From the NCBI GenBank assembly GCA_934636045.1, contig CAKTZP010000030.1, forward strand, positions 1 to 17,659: a stretch of DNA of 17,659 nt, written 5' to 3'. The notes beneath the pieces were generated by a model, which had not been told where the DNA came from, ran no database searches, and saw only the letters and a list, made by a program, of their open reading frames with translations. This DNA comes from an uncultured Oscillospiraceae bacterium (GTDB lineage: Bacteria; Bacillota; Clostridia; Oscillospirales; Oscillospiraceae). Each line of letters begins with the position of its first letter. Within the stretch, counting starts at the first letter, position 1. A program made the position numbers and the translations under genes. Below are positions 7,210 through 15,121 of the stretch, one piece after another.

Positions 7210-7560
7210 ATGCATTTGATCATCGGCGGCGCCTATCAGGGGAAATTAACGTGGGCAAAGACGACATACAACATTGCAGAGCATGAGACGCTTGATCTGA
7301 CGCAGAATGACCCCATTCCGGGCTATCGCTGCTACATCCATCTCGAGGCACTGACGCGGCGCGACGAGCACCCGGAGCGCTGGCTTCCGGTGCTGGAAAG
7401 CGCGATCGTCCTTGCCCGCGAGATCGGCGGCGGAATCGTTCCGCTTGATCCTGCGGAGCGGGCGTGGCGGGAGCGTCACGGCGCAATGCTGCAAACACTT
7501 GCCGCGAGGGCGGAGCGCGTGACGCGCGTCCTTTGCGGCTTAACGGAGGAGCTGAAATGA
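7210..7560 (+). CDS. Short CobU-like protein (partial-motif adenosylcobinamide kinase homologue)
   Basis: A 116-residue protein, far shorter than the usual 170-185 for CobU. It begins with a P-loop-like GGAYQGKL (6-13), then reaches a clear CobU C-terminal block: REIGGGIVP (70-78) and an ER.W.E..G.....LA..A..V...CGL pattern to the end. The segment with the guanylylated histidine is missing; only about 45 residues separate P-loop strand and helix from the REIGGG block. GAGGTGA at 7198-7204, overlapping the cobS end, is the ribosome site for ATG 7210. The stop overlaps the next start as ATGA. It may be a subunit partner of the full-length CobU at 5938, a regulatory or binding protein, or a shortened kinase. 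CobU-fold homology is clear; activity is not proven. The frame is open far upstream (from 6505), but that part overlaps cobS and is a shadow. Confidence 0.8.
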   Translation: MHLIIGGAYQGKLTWAKTTYNIAEHETLDLTQNDPIPGYRCYIHLEALTRRDEHPERWLPVLESAIVLAREIGGGIVPLDPAERAWRERHGAMLQTLAARAERVTRVLCGLTEELK

Positions 7561-8663
7561 AAATCTATCTGCTGCGCCATGGAGAGACTGAGGGAAACCG
7601 GAGACTGCTTTACTATGGCTCGACAAATCTGCCGCTTTTGCCGGAGTCGATTGAAAAATTGCAACAAAATGCCAAGAATTACCCGCATGCGGGAAAATAT
7701 TATACCAGCGGCATGCTGCGCACGGAGCAGACCTTTTGCGCAATTTACGGAGACACGCCGCACACGGCGCTGCCGGAGCTGCGTGAGATCGACTTCGGCC
7801 GCTTCGAAATGCATACTTACGAGGAACTGAAAGACACGCCGGAGTTTCAGGACTGGGCGCTCGACGCCGAGCACAAGCCCTGTCCCGGCGGCGAGAGCGC
7901 GGTCGGCGTATCCGAGCGCTGCGTGCGCGAGTTCGAACGCCTGCTGGCGCGCGGCGAGGATGCCGTCTGCGTCGTCCACGGCGGCGTGATCACTGCAATT
8001 TTAATGCACTATTTCGGTGGCAGTCGCTATGACTATAACATTGCTCCCGGCCACGGCTGCTGCATCGACGCGCCGGACGGCCGCCCCGCGCGCTGGCACC
8101 CCGTCCCCGAAGAAGAGACCGCCCTGACGGAGCAAGAGATGGTGGACTGGGCGGTGGAAGAGGGCTTTGCCGCCGCGGCAATCGTGGACACGGACGAGAT
8201 CGTGTTCGACCCGATGTTCCGCCCCTACTGCGAGGAAAACCTCTGCGGACAGTACGGCGCGAATTACTCCTGTCCGCCCGACTGCGGCTCGCCGGAGGCT
8301 ATGAAGCAGCGCATTCTGGCGCACAAAAGGGCGCTCGTGCTGCAAACGATCTGGCAGGTGCAGGACTATTCTGACATGCCCGTCATCAAGCAGGCGAAAA
8401 AATCGCATAACGCGTCTGAAATCCGCCTTGTGCAGCGCCTGCGCGCCGCGGGCTGCGACGGCGTGATCGTCGGCGCGAGCGGCTGCGCCCTTTGCAGTCC
8501 CTGCGTTTTGCCGAAGGGGGAGCCCTGCCGCTTCCCGCGGCTGCAATATTCCTGCATGTCTGCTTACTGCATTTTTGTCCGCAAACTGGCCGAAAAATGC
8601 GGCATGGAATACGACTGCGGCGAGGGCCTGCTGGGCCTGTTCGGCCTGTATGCCTTCGATTAG
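7557..8663 (+). CDS. Fusion of CobC-type histidine phosphatase and DUF2284 cysteine-rich domain
   Basis: A 368-residue two-domain protein. Residues 1-180 form a histidine phosphatase: RHGE (7-10) with the phospho-acceptor His8, and HGGV with His141. In this operon it is most likely alpha-ribazole phosphatase (CobC), which removes the phosphate from alpha-ribazole phosphate or cobalamin phosphate. Residues 190-368 resemble DUF2284, a predicted metal-binding family. They carry two cysteine groups: Cys225, 230, 239 and 243, then Cys310, 313, 316 and 324 in a C-x2-C-x2-C-x7-C ferredoxin-like spacing, plus Cys300, 333 and 338. An Fe-S cluster is plausible but unproven. The ATG overlaps the preceding stop (ATGA), and the phosphatase begins correctly at this Met. 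A sequencing frameshift joining two genes is unlikely, as the frame is continuous with an ordinary linker. The last gene of the operon. Confidence 0.87.
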   Translation: MKIYLLRHGETEGNRRLLYYGSTNLPLLPESIEKLQQNAKNYPHAGKYYTSGMLRTEQTFCAIYGDTPHTALPELREIDFGRFEMHTYEELKDTPEFQDWALDAEHKPCPGGESAVGVSERCVREFERLLARGEDAVCVVHGGVITAILMHYFGGSRYDYNIAPGHGCCIDAPDGRPARWHPVPEEETALTEQEMVDWAVEEGFAAAAIVDTDEIVFDPMFRPYCEENLCGQYGANYSCPPDCGSPEAMKQRILAHKRALVLQTIWQVQDYSDMPVIKQAKKSHNASEIRLVQRLRAAGCDGVIVGASGCALCSPCVLPKGEPCRFPRLQYSCMSAYCIFVRKLAEKCGMEYDCGEGLLGLFGLYAFD

Positions 8664-8669
8664 AAATGA

Positions 8670-8729
8670 AAATCCGAAGAGCCTCTGATGAGACCCGCCG
8701 CCGGCGCATGCGGATTTCATCGGAGGCTC
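8670..8729 (+). terminator. Possible terminator hairpin after the cobalamin operon
   Basis: Seven bases after the fusion gene's stop, GAGCCTCTGATGA (8679-8691) can pair with TCATCGGAGGCTC (8717-8729) over 13 bp with one G-U pair. A GC-rich loop holds CGCCGCCGGCG. A competing 7-bp pairing, AAATCCG (8670-8676) with CGGATTT (8711-8717), crosses it, so only one can form unless a pseudoknot exists. No strong U-tract follows, so a classic intrinsic terminator is only moderately supported. The hairpin ends three bases before the miaB -35 box. Confidence 0.45.
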
Positions 8730-8731
8730 CC

Positions 8732-8760
8732 TTGCAATTTCGGCAAAAAAATGCTATAAT
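8732..8760 (+). promoter_or_regulatory. Sigma-A-type promoter for the miaB-mutS-mutL-miaA-hfq block
   Basis: TTGCAA (8732-8737) and a perfect TATAAT (8755-8760) lie 17 bases apart, with an A-rich spacer. The predicted start of transcription is near 8767. The -35 sequence is identical to that of the M20 operon promoter, which supports both. Confidence 0.82.
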
Positions 8761-8857
8761 ATTTTCTTAACCGGCGGAGAAAAAATTGCCGCTGCTGCGC
8801 CGCCTGCGGCTTGGCGCAGAATACCCTTCCATCACTCAGAACCGGAGGAATACGCCC

Positions 8858-10270
8858 TTGAATACGACCAATACGAAAACAGCGGTCATCGCGCCCGGGG
8901 AGCTGCACCGTCAGGAAGCATTTTGCGGCATGATACGAGACTACTGGACAGGGCAGGGCGTCACGCCCGTCGCGTGCATCGACACCTACGGCTGCCAGCA
9001 GAACGAGGCCGACTCCGAGCGCATCCGCGGCATGCTGGAAACGGCGGGCTACGGCTTCACGGACACCGAGGAGGGCGCCGACCTCGTCGTGATGAACACC
9101 TGCGCCATCCGCGAGCACGCCGAGCAGCGCGTGTTCGGCAATGTCGGCGCGCTGACGCACACAAAGCGCCGCCACCCGCGGCAGAAAATTTTCCTCTGCG
9201 GCTGCATGATGGGACAGCCCGCAGTCTCCGACCGCATCCGCCACTCGTACCCGCACGTGGACGGCGTCTTTTCGACGCACCACCTCTGGCGCTTCCCGGA
9301 GCTGCTGTGGGGCGTCCTCTCAACGGGCAAGCGCGTCTTTGCCGTGGAGGATTCCGCCGGCTCGATCGCGGAAAATATCCCCGTCAGCCGCACAAGCACG
9401 CTCAAGGCGTGGGTTTCTGTCATGTATGGGTGCAATAATTTTTGCTCCTACTGCATTGTCCCCTATGTCCGCGGCCGCGAGCGCTCGCGCCGCCCGGAGG
9501 ATGTGCTCAGGGAGTGCCGCGAGCTGATCGACGCGGGCTATAAGGAGATCACGCTGTTGGGGCAGAATGTCAACTCTTATGGCAAGGATCTCGGCCTCGG
9601 TGTCGATTTTGCCGATCTGATGGCGCAGGTGGCGCAGCTGCCGGGCGAGTTCCGGCTGCGGTTTATGACGTCCCATCCCAAGGATGCCAGTAAAAAGCTG
9701 TTTGATACGATTGCAGCCTATCCGAAAATCTGCAAGCAATTTCACCTGCCGTTCCAGTCCGGAAATGACCGTGTGCTCAAGGCGATGAACCGCCATTATG
9801 ATACGGCGCAGTACCTCTCCCTCGTCGATTACGGACGGAGTATCATGCCCGAGCTTGTCCTGACAAGCGACGTGATCGTCGGCTTCCCCGGGGAGACGGA
9901 GGAGGAGTTCGAGGACACCGTGCGCCTGATCGAGCGCGTGCGATATGACGCGTTATTTACCTTTATTTTCTCTCCGCGCGGCGGCACGCCCGCGGCAAGC
10001 ATGCCCGACCCCTTCACGAAGGCCGACAAGAACCGGCGCTTTGACCGCCTCTGCGCCGTGCAGAACCGCATTTCGGAGGAAAAGCACCGCGCCTACATCG
10101 GCAGAGTCGAGCGCGTGCTGGTCGACGGGCGCGACGGCGACCTGCTGACCGCCCGTACCGACGGCGGCCGCCTCGTTCGCCTGCCCGGCGACGAGACGCG
10201 CATCGGGCAGTTCCTTGACGTCCGCATCACCGGCTGCACCACGTGGAGCCTGAGCGGAGAGGCAATTTAA
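8858..10270 (+). CDS. miaB: tRNA-2-methylthio-N6-dimethylallyladenosine synthase
   Basis: A radical-SAM methylthiotransferase, 470 residues from the chosen start, acting on A37 of tRNAs after MiaA has added the dimethylallyl group. The N-terminal domain has the three cluster cysteines Cys46 (TYGCQQNE), Cys82 (NTCAIRE) and Cys116 (CGCMMGQ). The radical SAM motif C-x3-C-x2-C is at Cys192, 196 and 199 (YGCNNFCSYC). A C-terminal TRAM-like domain follows from about residue 400. Two in-frame TTG codons could start it. I favour 8858, which has GGAGG 9 nt upstream and gives the usual MiaB length. The alternative at 8786 has a weaker GGCGGAG site and adds 24 residues unlike the family. The next gene, mutS, follows after 67 nt. 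Confidence 0.92.
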   Translation: MNTTNTKTAVIAPGELHRQEAFCGMIRDYWTGQGVTPVACIDTYGCQQNEADSERIRGMLETAGYGFTDTEEGADLVVMNTCAIREHAEQRVFGNVGALTHTKRRHPRQKIFLCGCMMGQPAVSDRIRHSYPHVDGVFSTHHLWRFPELLWGVLSTGKRVFAVEDSAGSIAENIPVSRTSTLKAWVSVMYGCNNFCSYCIVPYVRGRERSRRPEDVLRECRELIDAGYKEITLLGQNVNSYGKDLGLGVDFADLMAQVAQLPGEFRLRFMTSHPKDASKKLFDTIAAYPKICKQFHLPFQSGNDRVLKAMNRHYDTAQYLSLVDYGRSIMPELVLTSDVIVGFPGETEEEFEDTVRLIERVRYDALFTFIFSPRGGTPAASMPDPFTKADKNRRFDRLCAVQNRISEEKHRAYIGRVERVLVDGRDGDLLTARTDGGRLVRLPGDETRIGQFLDVRITGCTTWSLSGEAI

Positions 10271-10337
10271 CGAACAATCAACCGGCAGAAGTATATTAGA
10301 ATTGTAACGTAGAAAGAATTAGAACGGAGGACATAGT

Positions 10338-12929
10338 ATGGCCGAGCTGACGCCAATGATGCGACAATATCTGGAAATCAAGGAGCAGCACAAGGATTGC
10401 ATTCTGTTTTTCCGCCTCGGCGATTTTTATGAAATGTTCTCCGATGATGCGCGGCTGGCCTCAAAGGAGCTCGACCTGACGCTGACCACCCGCGACCGCG
10501 GCAAGGACAAGGCCGACCAGACCCCGATGTGCGGCGTGCCGTACCATTCTGCGGAAAGCTACATTGCGCGACTTGTCGCAAAAGGATACAAGGTCGCCAT
10601 CTGCGAGCAGCTGGAAGACCCGGCGCTGGCCAAGGGCTTGGTCAAGCGCGACATCACCCGCATCGTCACGCCCGGCACCGTGCTGGAAAGCTCAATGCTC
10701 GACGAGAGCCGAAACAATTATTTTGCGTGCGTGTTCGGCGAGGACGGCTGCTACGGTGTGAGCTTCTGCGACATCTCAACGGGCGCGTTTTACGCGACGT
10801 ATTGCGAGGGGCCGCAGGCCATTGACCGCGTGATCTCCGAGCTGGGGCGCTTCGCGCCGGCGGAGGTGCTGCGCGGCGGCACGGCCCTCGAGAGCGCGGA
10901 GCTGAACGACGCTTTACAGAATCGTCTGAACTGCTGCGCCGACGCCGGTGCTGCCGTTTTATTTGACGATACGGCCACGCGCGAGACGACGGAAAGGCAG
11001 TTCGGAAAATCCGTCGCCGACCTCGGCCTCGGCGAAAAGAGCGTCCTTTGGCGCAGCGCGGGCGCGCTGCTGCGAACGCTGCGGGAGCTGCAAAAGGTCG
11101 GCCTGTCACATGTGCGGACACTGGAGTTTTACGTCAGCGGCCGCTTTTTGGAGCTGGATCTGACGGCGCGGCGAAATCTGGAGCTAACGGAAACGCTGCG
11201 CGGCGGCGAAAAGCGCGGCAGCCTCCTGTGGGTGCTCGATAAGACCAAGACCGCCATGGGCAGCCGCATGCTGCGCAGCTGGCTGGAAAAGCCGCTGCTC
11301 AGCCCGAAGCGCATTGCGCAGCGGCTCGACGCCGTCGAGGAGCTGACCGGTGCGACGCTCGCCCGCGAGGAGCTGCGCGAGCAGCTGGCAGAGGTGAGCG
11401 ATTTGGAACGCGCTACCGCGCGCATCGTCACCGGCGCGGCCAATGCCCGCGACCTGCTGGCGCTCGGCAGCGGCTGCGCACCCCTGCCGGCGATCAAAAA
11501 TACGCTGTTACAATTTAAATCGACGCTACTTACAGTGCTTTATGACGAGCTTGACGAGCTGACCGATCTGACCGCGCTGACCGCGGCGGCCATTGTCGAC
11601 GAGCCGCCCTTCACCGTCCGCGAGGGCGGGATGATCCGTCCCGGCTACAGCGACGAGCTCGACCGCTTGCGCGATATCGTTTCCGGCGGCAAGGGCACGC
11701 TGGCGCGCATCGAGGCGGAGGAAAAGGAAAAAACCGGCATCAAAAATCTGCGTGTGGGCTACAATCGCGTGTTCGGTTACTATATTGAGGTTGCAAAGGG
11801 GCAGGTCAACCTTGTGCCCGACACCTATATCCGCAAGCAGACGCTCACGAACGGCGAGCGCTATATCACGCCGGAGCTCAAGGAGCTGGAAAGCACGATT
11901 CTGACGGCGCGTGACCGCATTACGGCACTGGAGTATGAGCTCTTCAACGCGATCCGCGAACAGTTTGCAGCGCAGGCCGCGCGCGTCCAGCGCACCGCGC
12001 AGGCTGTCGCGTGTATAGACGTGCTGGCAAGCTTTGCCGCAATCACCGTAAAGCAGCATTACTGCAAGCCCGAGATCGACCTCTCCGGTGAGCTGGACAT
12101 CCGCGACGGCCGACACCCTGTGGTCGAGCAGGTGCTGAAAAATGCCCTCTTTGTCCCGAACGATACCCGCCTTGACTGCGAGAACAACCGCTGCGCTATC
12201 ATTACGGGGCCAAATATGGCAGGTAAATCGACTTATATGCGCCAGGTTGCGCTCATTGTCCTGATGGCGCAGATCGGCTGCTTCGTTCCGGCGCGCGCGG
12301 CGCGCATCGGCATCGTTGACCGCATCTTCACGCGCATCGGCGCGTCGGACGACCTTTCCATGGGAAAATCGACCTTCATGGTAGAAATGTCAGAGGTCGC
12401 GGAAATTTTAACTCACGCGACAGAGAGAAGCCTCCTGATCCTCGATGAGATCGGCCGCGGTACTTCGACCTTTGACGGCATGGCCATCGCGCGCGCAGTG
12501 CTGGAATACGCGGCGGATAAAAAGCGCCTCGGCGCAAAGACGCTCTTCGCCACGCACTACCACGAGCTGACCGACATCGAGCGCGAGCTGCCCGGTGTAC
12601 GGAATTATAACATTGCAGTGAAAAAGCGCGGCACGGACATCGTCTTCCTGCGCAAAATCATTCCCGGCGCGGCCGACGATTCCTACGGCGTTGAGGTCGC
12701 CAAGCTGGCGGGTCTGCCCGAGCGCGTCATCCGCCGCGCCCGCGAGCTGCTGCACGAGCTGGAAAACGGCGCCCCCGTCCGCACCGTCACCGTCGCCGCC
12801 GACGACCAATTCTCCATCGCCACGATGGAAAACGACGCCCTGCGCAAGAAGCTGGAGTCCCTGAACGTCGAAACCATGACCCCAATCGAGGCCATGAACG
12901 CGCTGTTCGAGCTGAAGAAGATGATCTGA
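10338..12929 (+). CDS. mutS: DNA mismatch repair ATPase MutS
   Basis: An 863-residue MutS, the normal length, that binds mismatches and small loops and recruits MutL. The N-terminal mismatch-reading motif GDFYEMF has Phe30 and Glu32 in place. The connector, lever and clamp regions follow. The ATPase domain has Walker A GPNMAGKS (624-631) and Walker B ending in Asp703-Glu704 (LLILDEIGRGTSTFDG), with an ATHYHEL motif further on. A QFSIA sequence (824-828) near the C-terminus resembles the sliding-clamp-binding pentapeptide seen in Gram-positive MutS. The ATG has CGGAGGA about 8 nt upstream. The 67-nt gap after miaB contains no convincing promoter, so it is probably read from the miaB promoter. 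There is no sign of truncation. Confidence 0.97.
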   Translation: MAELTPMMRQYLEIKEQHKDCILFFRLGDFYEMFSDDARLASKELDLTLTTRDRGKDKADQTPMCGVPYHSAESYIARLVAKGYKVAICEQLEDPALAKGLVKRDITRIVTPGTVLESSMLDESRNNYFACVFGEDGCYGVSFCDISTGAFYATYCEGPQAIDRVISELGRFAPAEVLRGGTALESAELNDALQNRLNCCADAGAAVLFDDTATRETTERQFGKSVADLGLGEKSVLWRSAGALLRTLRELQKVGLSHVRTLEFYVSGRFLELDLTARRNLELTETLRGGEKRGSLLWVLDKTKTAMGSRMLRSWLEKPLLSPKRIAQRLDAVEELTGATLAREELREQLAEVSDLERATARIVTGAANARDLLALGSGCAPLPAIKNTLLQFKSTLLTVLYDELDELTDLTALTAAAIVDEPPFTVREGGMIRPGYSDELDRLRDIVSGGKGTLARIEAEEKEKTGIKNLRVGYNRVFGYYIEVAKGQVNLVPDTYIRKQTLTNGERYITPELKELESTILTARDRITALEYELFNAIREQFAAQAARVQRTAQAVACIDVLASFAAITVKQHYCKPEIDLSGELDIRDGRHPVVEQVLKNALFVPNDTRLDCENNRCAIITGPNMAGKSTYMRQVALIVLMAQIGCFVPARAARIGIVDRIFTRIGASDDLSMGKSTFMVEMSEVAEILTHATERSLLILDEIGRGTSTFDGMAIARAVLEYAADKKRLGAKTLFATHYHELTDIERELPGVRNYNIAVKKRGTDIVFLRKIIPGAADDSYGVEVAKLAGLPERVIRRARELLHELENGAPVRTVTVAADDQFSIATMENDALRKKLESLNVETMTPIEAMNALFELKKMI

Positions 12930-13095
12930 GCGTGGGGTATGTGTCTGACTGCAAATCGGAAGTGTCTACCGCGGCGCGATGAGGGCATCGCGCCCTACGC
13001 AGAGGCTGCGCCGCTGCACCATCATAAAGCAATTTAACAAAATTAATTTATAATTATGTCAACAAGATTATGTAAACTATTCGAGGTGAGACAGA
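12930..13095. other. Spacer between mutS and mutL: repeat plus AT-rich stretch
   Basis: The spacer has a GC-rich first part with a palindromic repeat (12970-13001). A markedly AT-rich stretch follows from about 13021 to 13080, which stands out in this GC-rich DNA. It contains TATAAT at 13049-13054, but no good -35 at 16-18 bp, so a separate mutL promoter is possible but not proven. Confidence 0.6.
12970..13001 (-). repeat. 32-nt palindromic dispersed repeat, copy 2 (inverse orientation)
   Basis: This is the reverse complement of the element at 244-275, with 31 of 32 bases the same; the one change is in the loop. The stem is GGCGCGATG (12973-12981) and CATCGCGCC (12986-12994) around AGGG. It sits within the mutS-mutL spacer. 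As RNA it could form a stable hairpin downstream of mutS, but no U-tract follows. Confidence 0.8.
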
Positions 13096-15120
13096 ATGCC
13101 GAAAATTCAGTGCCTTTCGCCGCAGCTGGCGGATATGATCGCGGCGGGCGAGGTCGTGGAGCGGCCGGCGAGCGCCGCGAAGGAGCTGGTGGAAAACGCC
13201 ATCGACGCCGGCGCGAAGCGCGTTACAGTGGAAATAGAAAACGGCGGAATGACCTTTTTGCGCGTCACGGACGACGGCTGCGGTATGGAGCCGCAGGACG
13301 CTGAGACGGCGTTTTTGCGTCACGCTACAAGTAAGCTTCGCCGCCCTGAGGATCTGGAGGCCATCCATACCCTCGGCTTCCGCGGAGAGGCGCTGGCGGC
13401 CATCAGCGCCGTTTCGCGCATCGACCTTTTGACCAAAACGCCCGATGCCGCCTACGGCACGAGCCTGCATCTTGAGGCCGGCACCGTCACCGAGCGGGGC
13501 GAGGCTGGCTGCCCGGACGGCACGACCATCATCGTGCGCGACCTGTTCTTCAACACGCCGGCGCGCCTGAAATTTATGAAACGTGACACGATTGAGGCAT
13601 CCGTGCTTTTGACCACGGTGCAGCGGCTGGCGCTGGCGCATCCGGAGGTCTCGCTGCGGCTGCTGCGCGACGGGGAGGAGCAGCTCTCTACCCCCGGCGA
13701 CGGCGAGCTGCTCAGCGCCGTGCGCGCCGTCCTCGGGCGGCAGGCCACGAAGGAGTTGACGCCCGTCAGCAGCCGCTGGGAGCGCTACGAGCTGACTGGT
13801 TACGTTTCTAAACCGAACGCCACGCGCGGCACGCGCGGAAACCAGCTGTTCTTTGTCAACGGGCGCTGCATCCGCTCGGTGACCATGACCACCGCACTGG
13901 AGACGGCGTACCGCAACCAATTGATGGTCGGACGTTTTCCGTACTGCGTGCTGTGCCTGACCATGCCGGAGCATCTGGTCGACGTCAATGTCCACCCGGC
14001 GAAGGCGGAGGTCAAATTTCTGAACGAGCGTGACGTGTTTGAGTGCATCCGCTACGGTGTTCAGGGCGCGCTTGACCGCGCCGACGGCCGCGTGCCGATG
14101 ACCCTCCCCGGCCAGAGGCCGGAGCAGGAGGTGGCCCCTCCGACCGGCGTCCGGGAGCTCAAAACTGCATCCCCGCGCCCGGTGCAGAGCGCGGCGAGCG
14201 CGCCGTTTTTCCGCACGATGACCGCCGAGGAATACCGCGCAGCGGCGCAGCTGCCGCGCGATATGTCACGCGTCCAACCGTCAGACGCCGTGCTGCGCTC
14301 CGTGGAGGCGCAGGCCGCGCGCAAGGCGCCGCCCGCCGCCGGTGAAACGCTGGACGAAAAACCGCTTGCGCCCGAGCCTCCGGAGCCGACGGCGCCCCCT
14401 GCACCGGTGCAGTCTGCCCCGGCGCCCGCCGCGCAGCCCGACCCCAGCCAGCGGAGACCGGAGCGTGCGCCGCAGGCACCGATGCAATCCGAACCTGCCC
14501 CCGCGCCGGAAATGCCCGAGGCCGAGGAGCTGACCCTTCCCGTGGGCAGCGCGCCGGACTACCGCATCGTCGGCGAGGTGCTCAACACCTATATTATCGT
14601 GGAGCAGGGACGCGAGGTGCTGCTCATCGACAAGCATGCGGCGCACGAGCGCATCCTCTTTGAACGGCTGCGCGCCTCGCAGGAGCCGGTTTTGTCGCAG
14701 TTTCTGCTGGAGCCGATATTATGTAAACCTGAACGCGAGGAGGCCGCCGTGCTTCTGGACAACGAGGCGCTTCTGACCCAGTGCGGCTATGCGATCTCCG
14801 ATTACGGTGACGGCACGCTTGCCATCGGCCAGCTGCCCGCCGACCTTGACCCGGCTGACGCCGCCGCGACGCTGACCGCCCTCGCGGGCGACCTGCTGGC
14901 GGGCAAGCGCGCCGACCCGACTGAGCTGCGCGACAGCATGCTGCACACGATTGCTTGTAAAGCGGCAATCAAGGGCGGCTGGCACACCGACGAGAGGGAG
15001 CGCGCCGCGCTCGTGCAGCAGGTGCTCAGCCGCCATGACCTGAAGTACTGCCCGCACGGCCGTCCGATCTGCGTCGTCATGACCGCCGGACAGCTGGAGC
15101 GGCAATTTAAGAGGGCGTAA
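13096..15120 (+). CDS. mutL: DNA mismatch repair protein MutL with endonuclease motifs
   Basis: A 674-residue MutL. The N-terminal GHKL ATPase has the ENAIDAG, DDGCGM and TLGFRGEAL motifs. A long linker rich in Pro, Ala and Gln (about residues 345-485) joins it to the C-terminal dimerisation/endonuclease domain. There DKHAAHERILFE (512-523) matches the metal-binding DQHA-x2-E-x4-E motif with Lys for Gln. ACKAAIK and CPHGRP (652-657) complete the nuclease site, so this is the nicking type found in bacteria without MutH. QFLLEP (535-540) aligns with the clamp-contacting QEMIVP of Bacillus MutL. GAGGTGAGA lies before the ATG. The stop is one base from the miaA start, so those two are co-transcribed. 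Confidence 0.96.
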   Translation: MPKIQCLSPQLADMIAAGEVVERPASAAKELVENAIDAGAKRVTVEIENGGMTFLRVTDDGCGMEPQDAETAFLRHATSKLRRPEDLEAIHTLGFRGEALAAISAVSRIDLLTKTPDAAYGTSLHLEAGTVTERGEAGCPDGTTIIVRDLFFNTPARLKFMKRDTIEASVLLTTVQRLALAHPEVSLRLLRDGEEQLSTPGDGELLSAVRAVLGRQATKELTPVSSRWERYELTGYVSKPNATRGTRGNQLFFVNGRCIRSVTMTTALETAYRNQLMVGRFPYCVLCLTMPEHLVDVNVHPAKAEVKFLNERDVFECIRYGVQGALDRADGRVPMTLPGQRPEQEVAPPTGVRELKTASPRPVQSAASAPFFRTMTAEEYRAAAQLPRDMSRVQPSDAVLRSVEAQAARKAPPAAGETLDEKPLAPEPPEPTAPPAPVQSAPAPAAQPDPSQRRPERAPQAPMQSEPAPAPEMPEAEELTLPVGSAPDYRIVGEVLNTYIIVEQGREVLLIDKHAAHERILFERLRASQEPVLSQFLLEPILCKPEREEAAVLLDNEALLTQCGYAISDYGDGTLAIGQLPADLDPADAAATLTALAGDLLAGKRADPTELRDSMLHTIACKAAIKGGWHTDERERAALVQQVLSRHDLKYCPHGRPICVVMTAGQLERQFKRA

Positions 15121-15121
15121 A

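Noticed and set aside
13021..13095. Separate mutL promoter
   Set aside because: TATAAT at 13049-13054 is present, but the sequence 16-18 bp upstream does not resemble a -35 box. It was left as a possibility in the spacer entry only.
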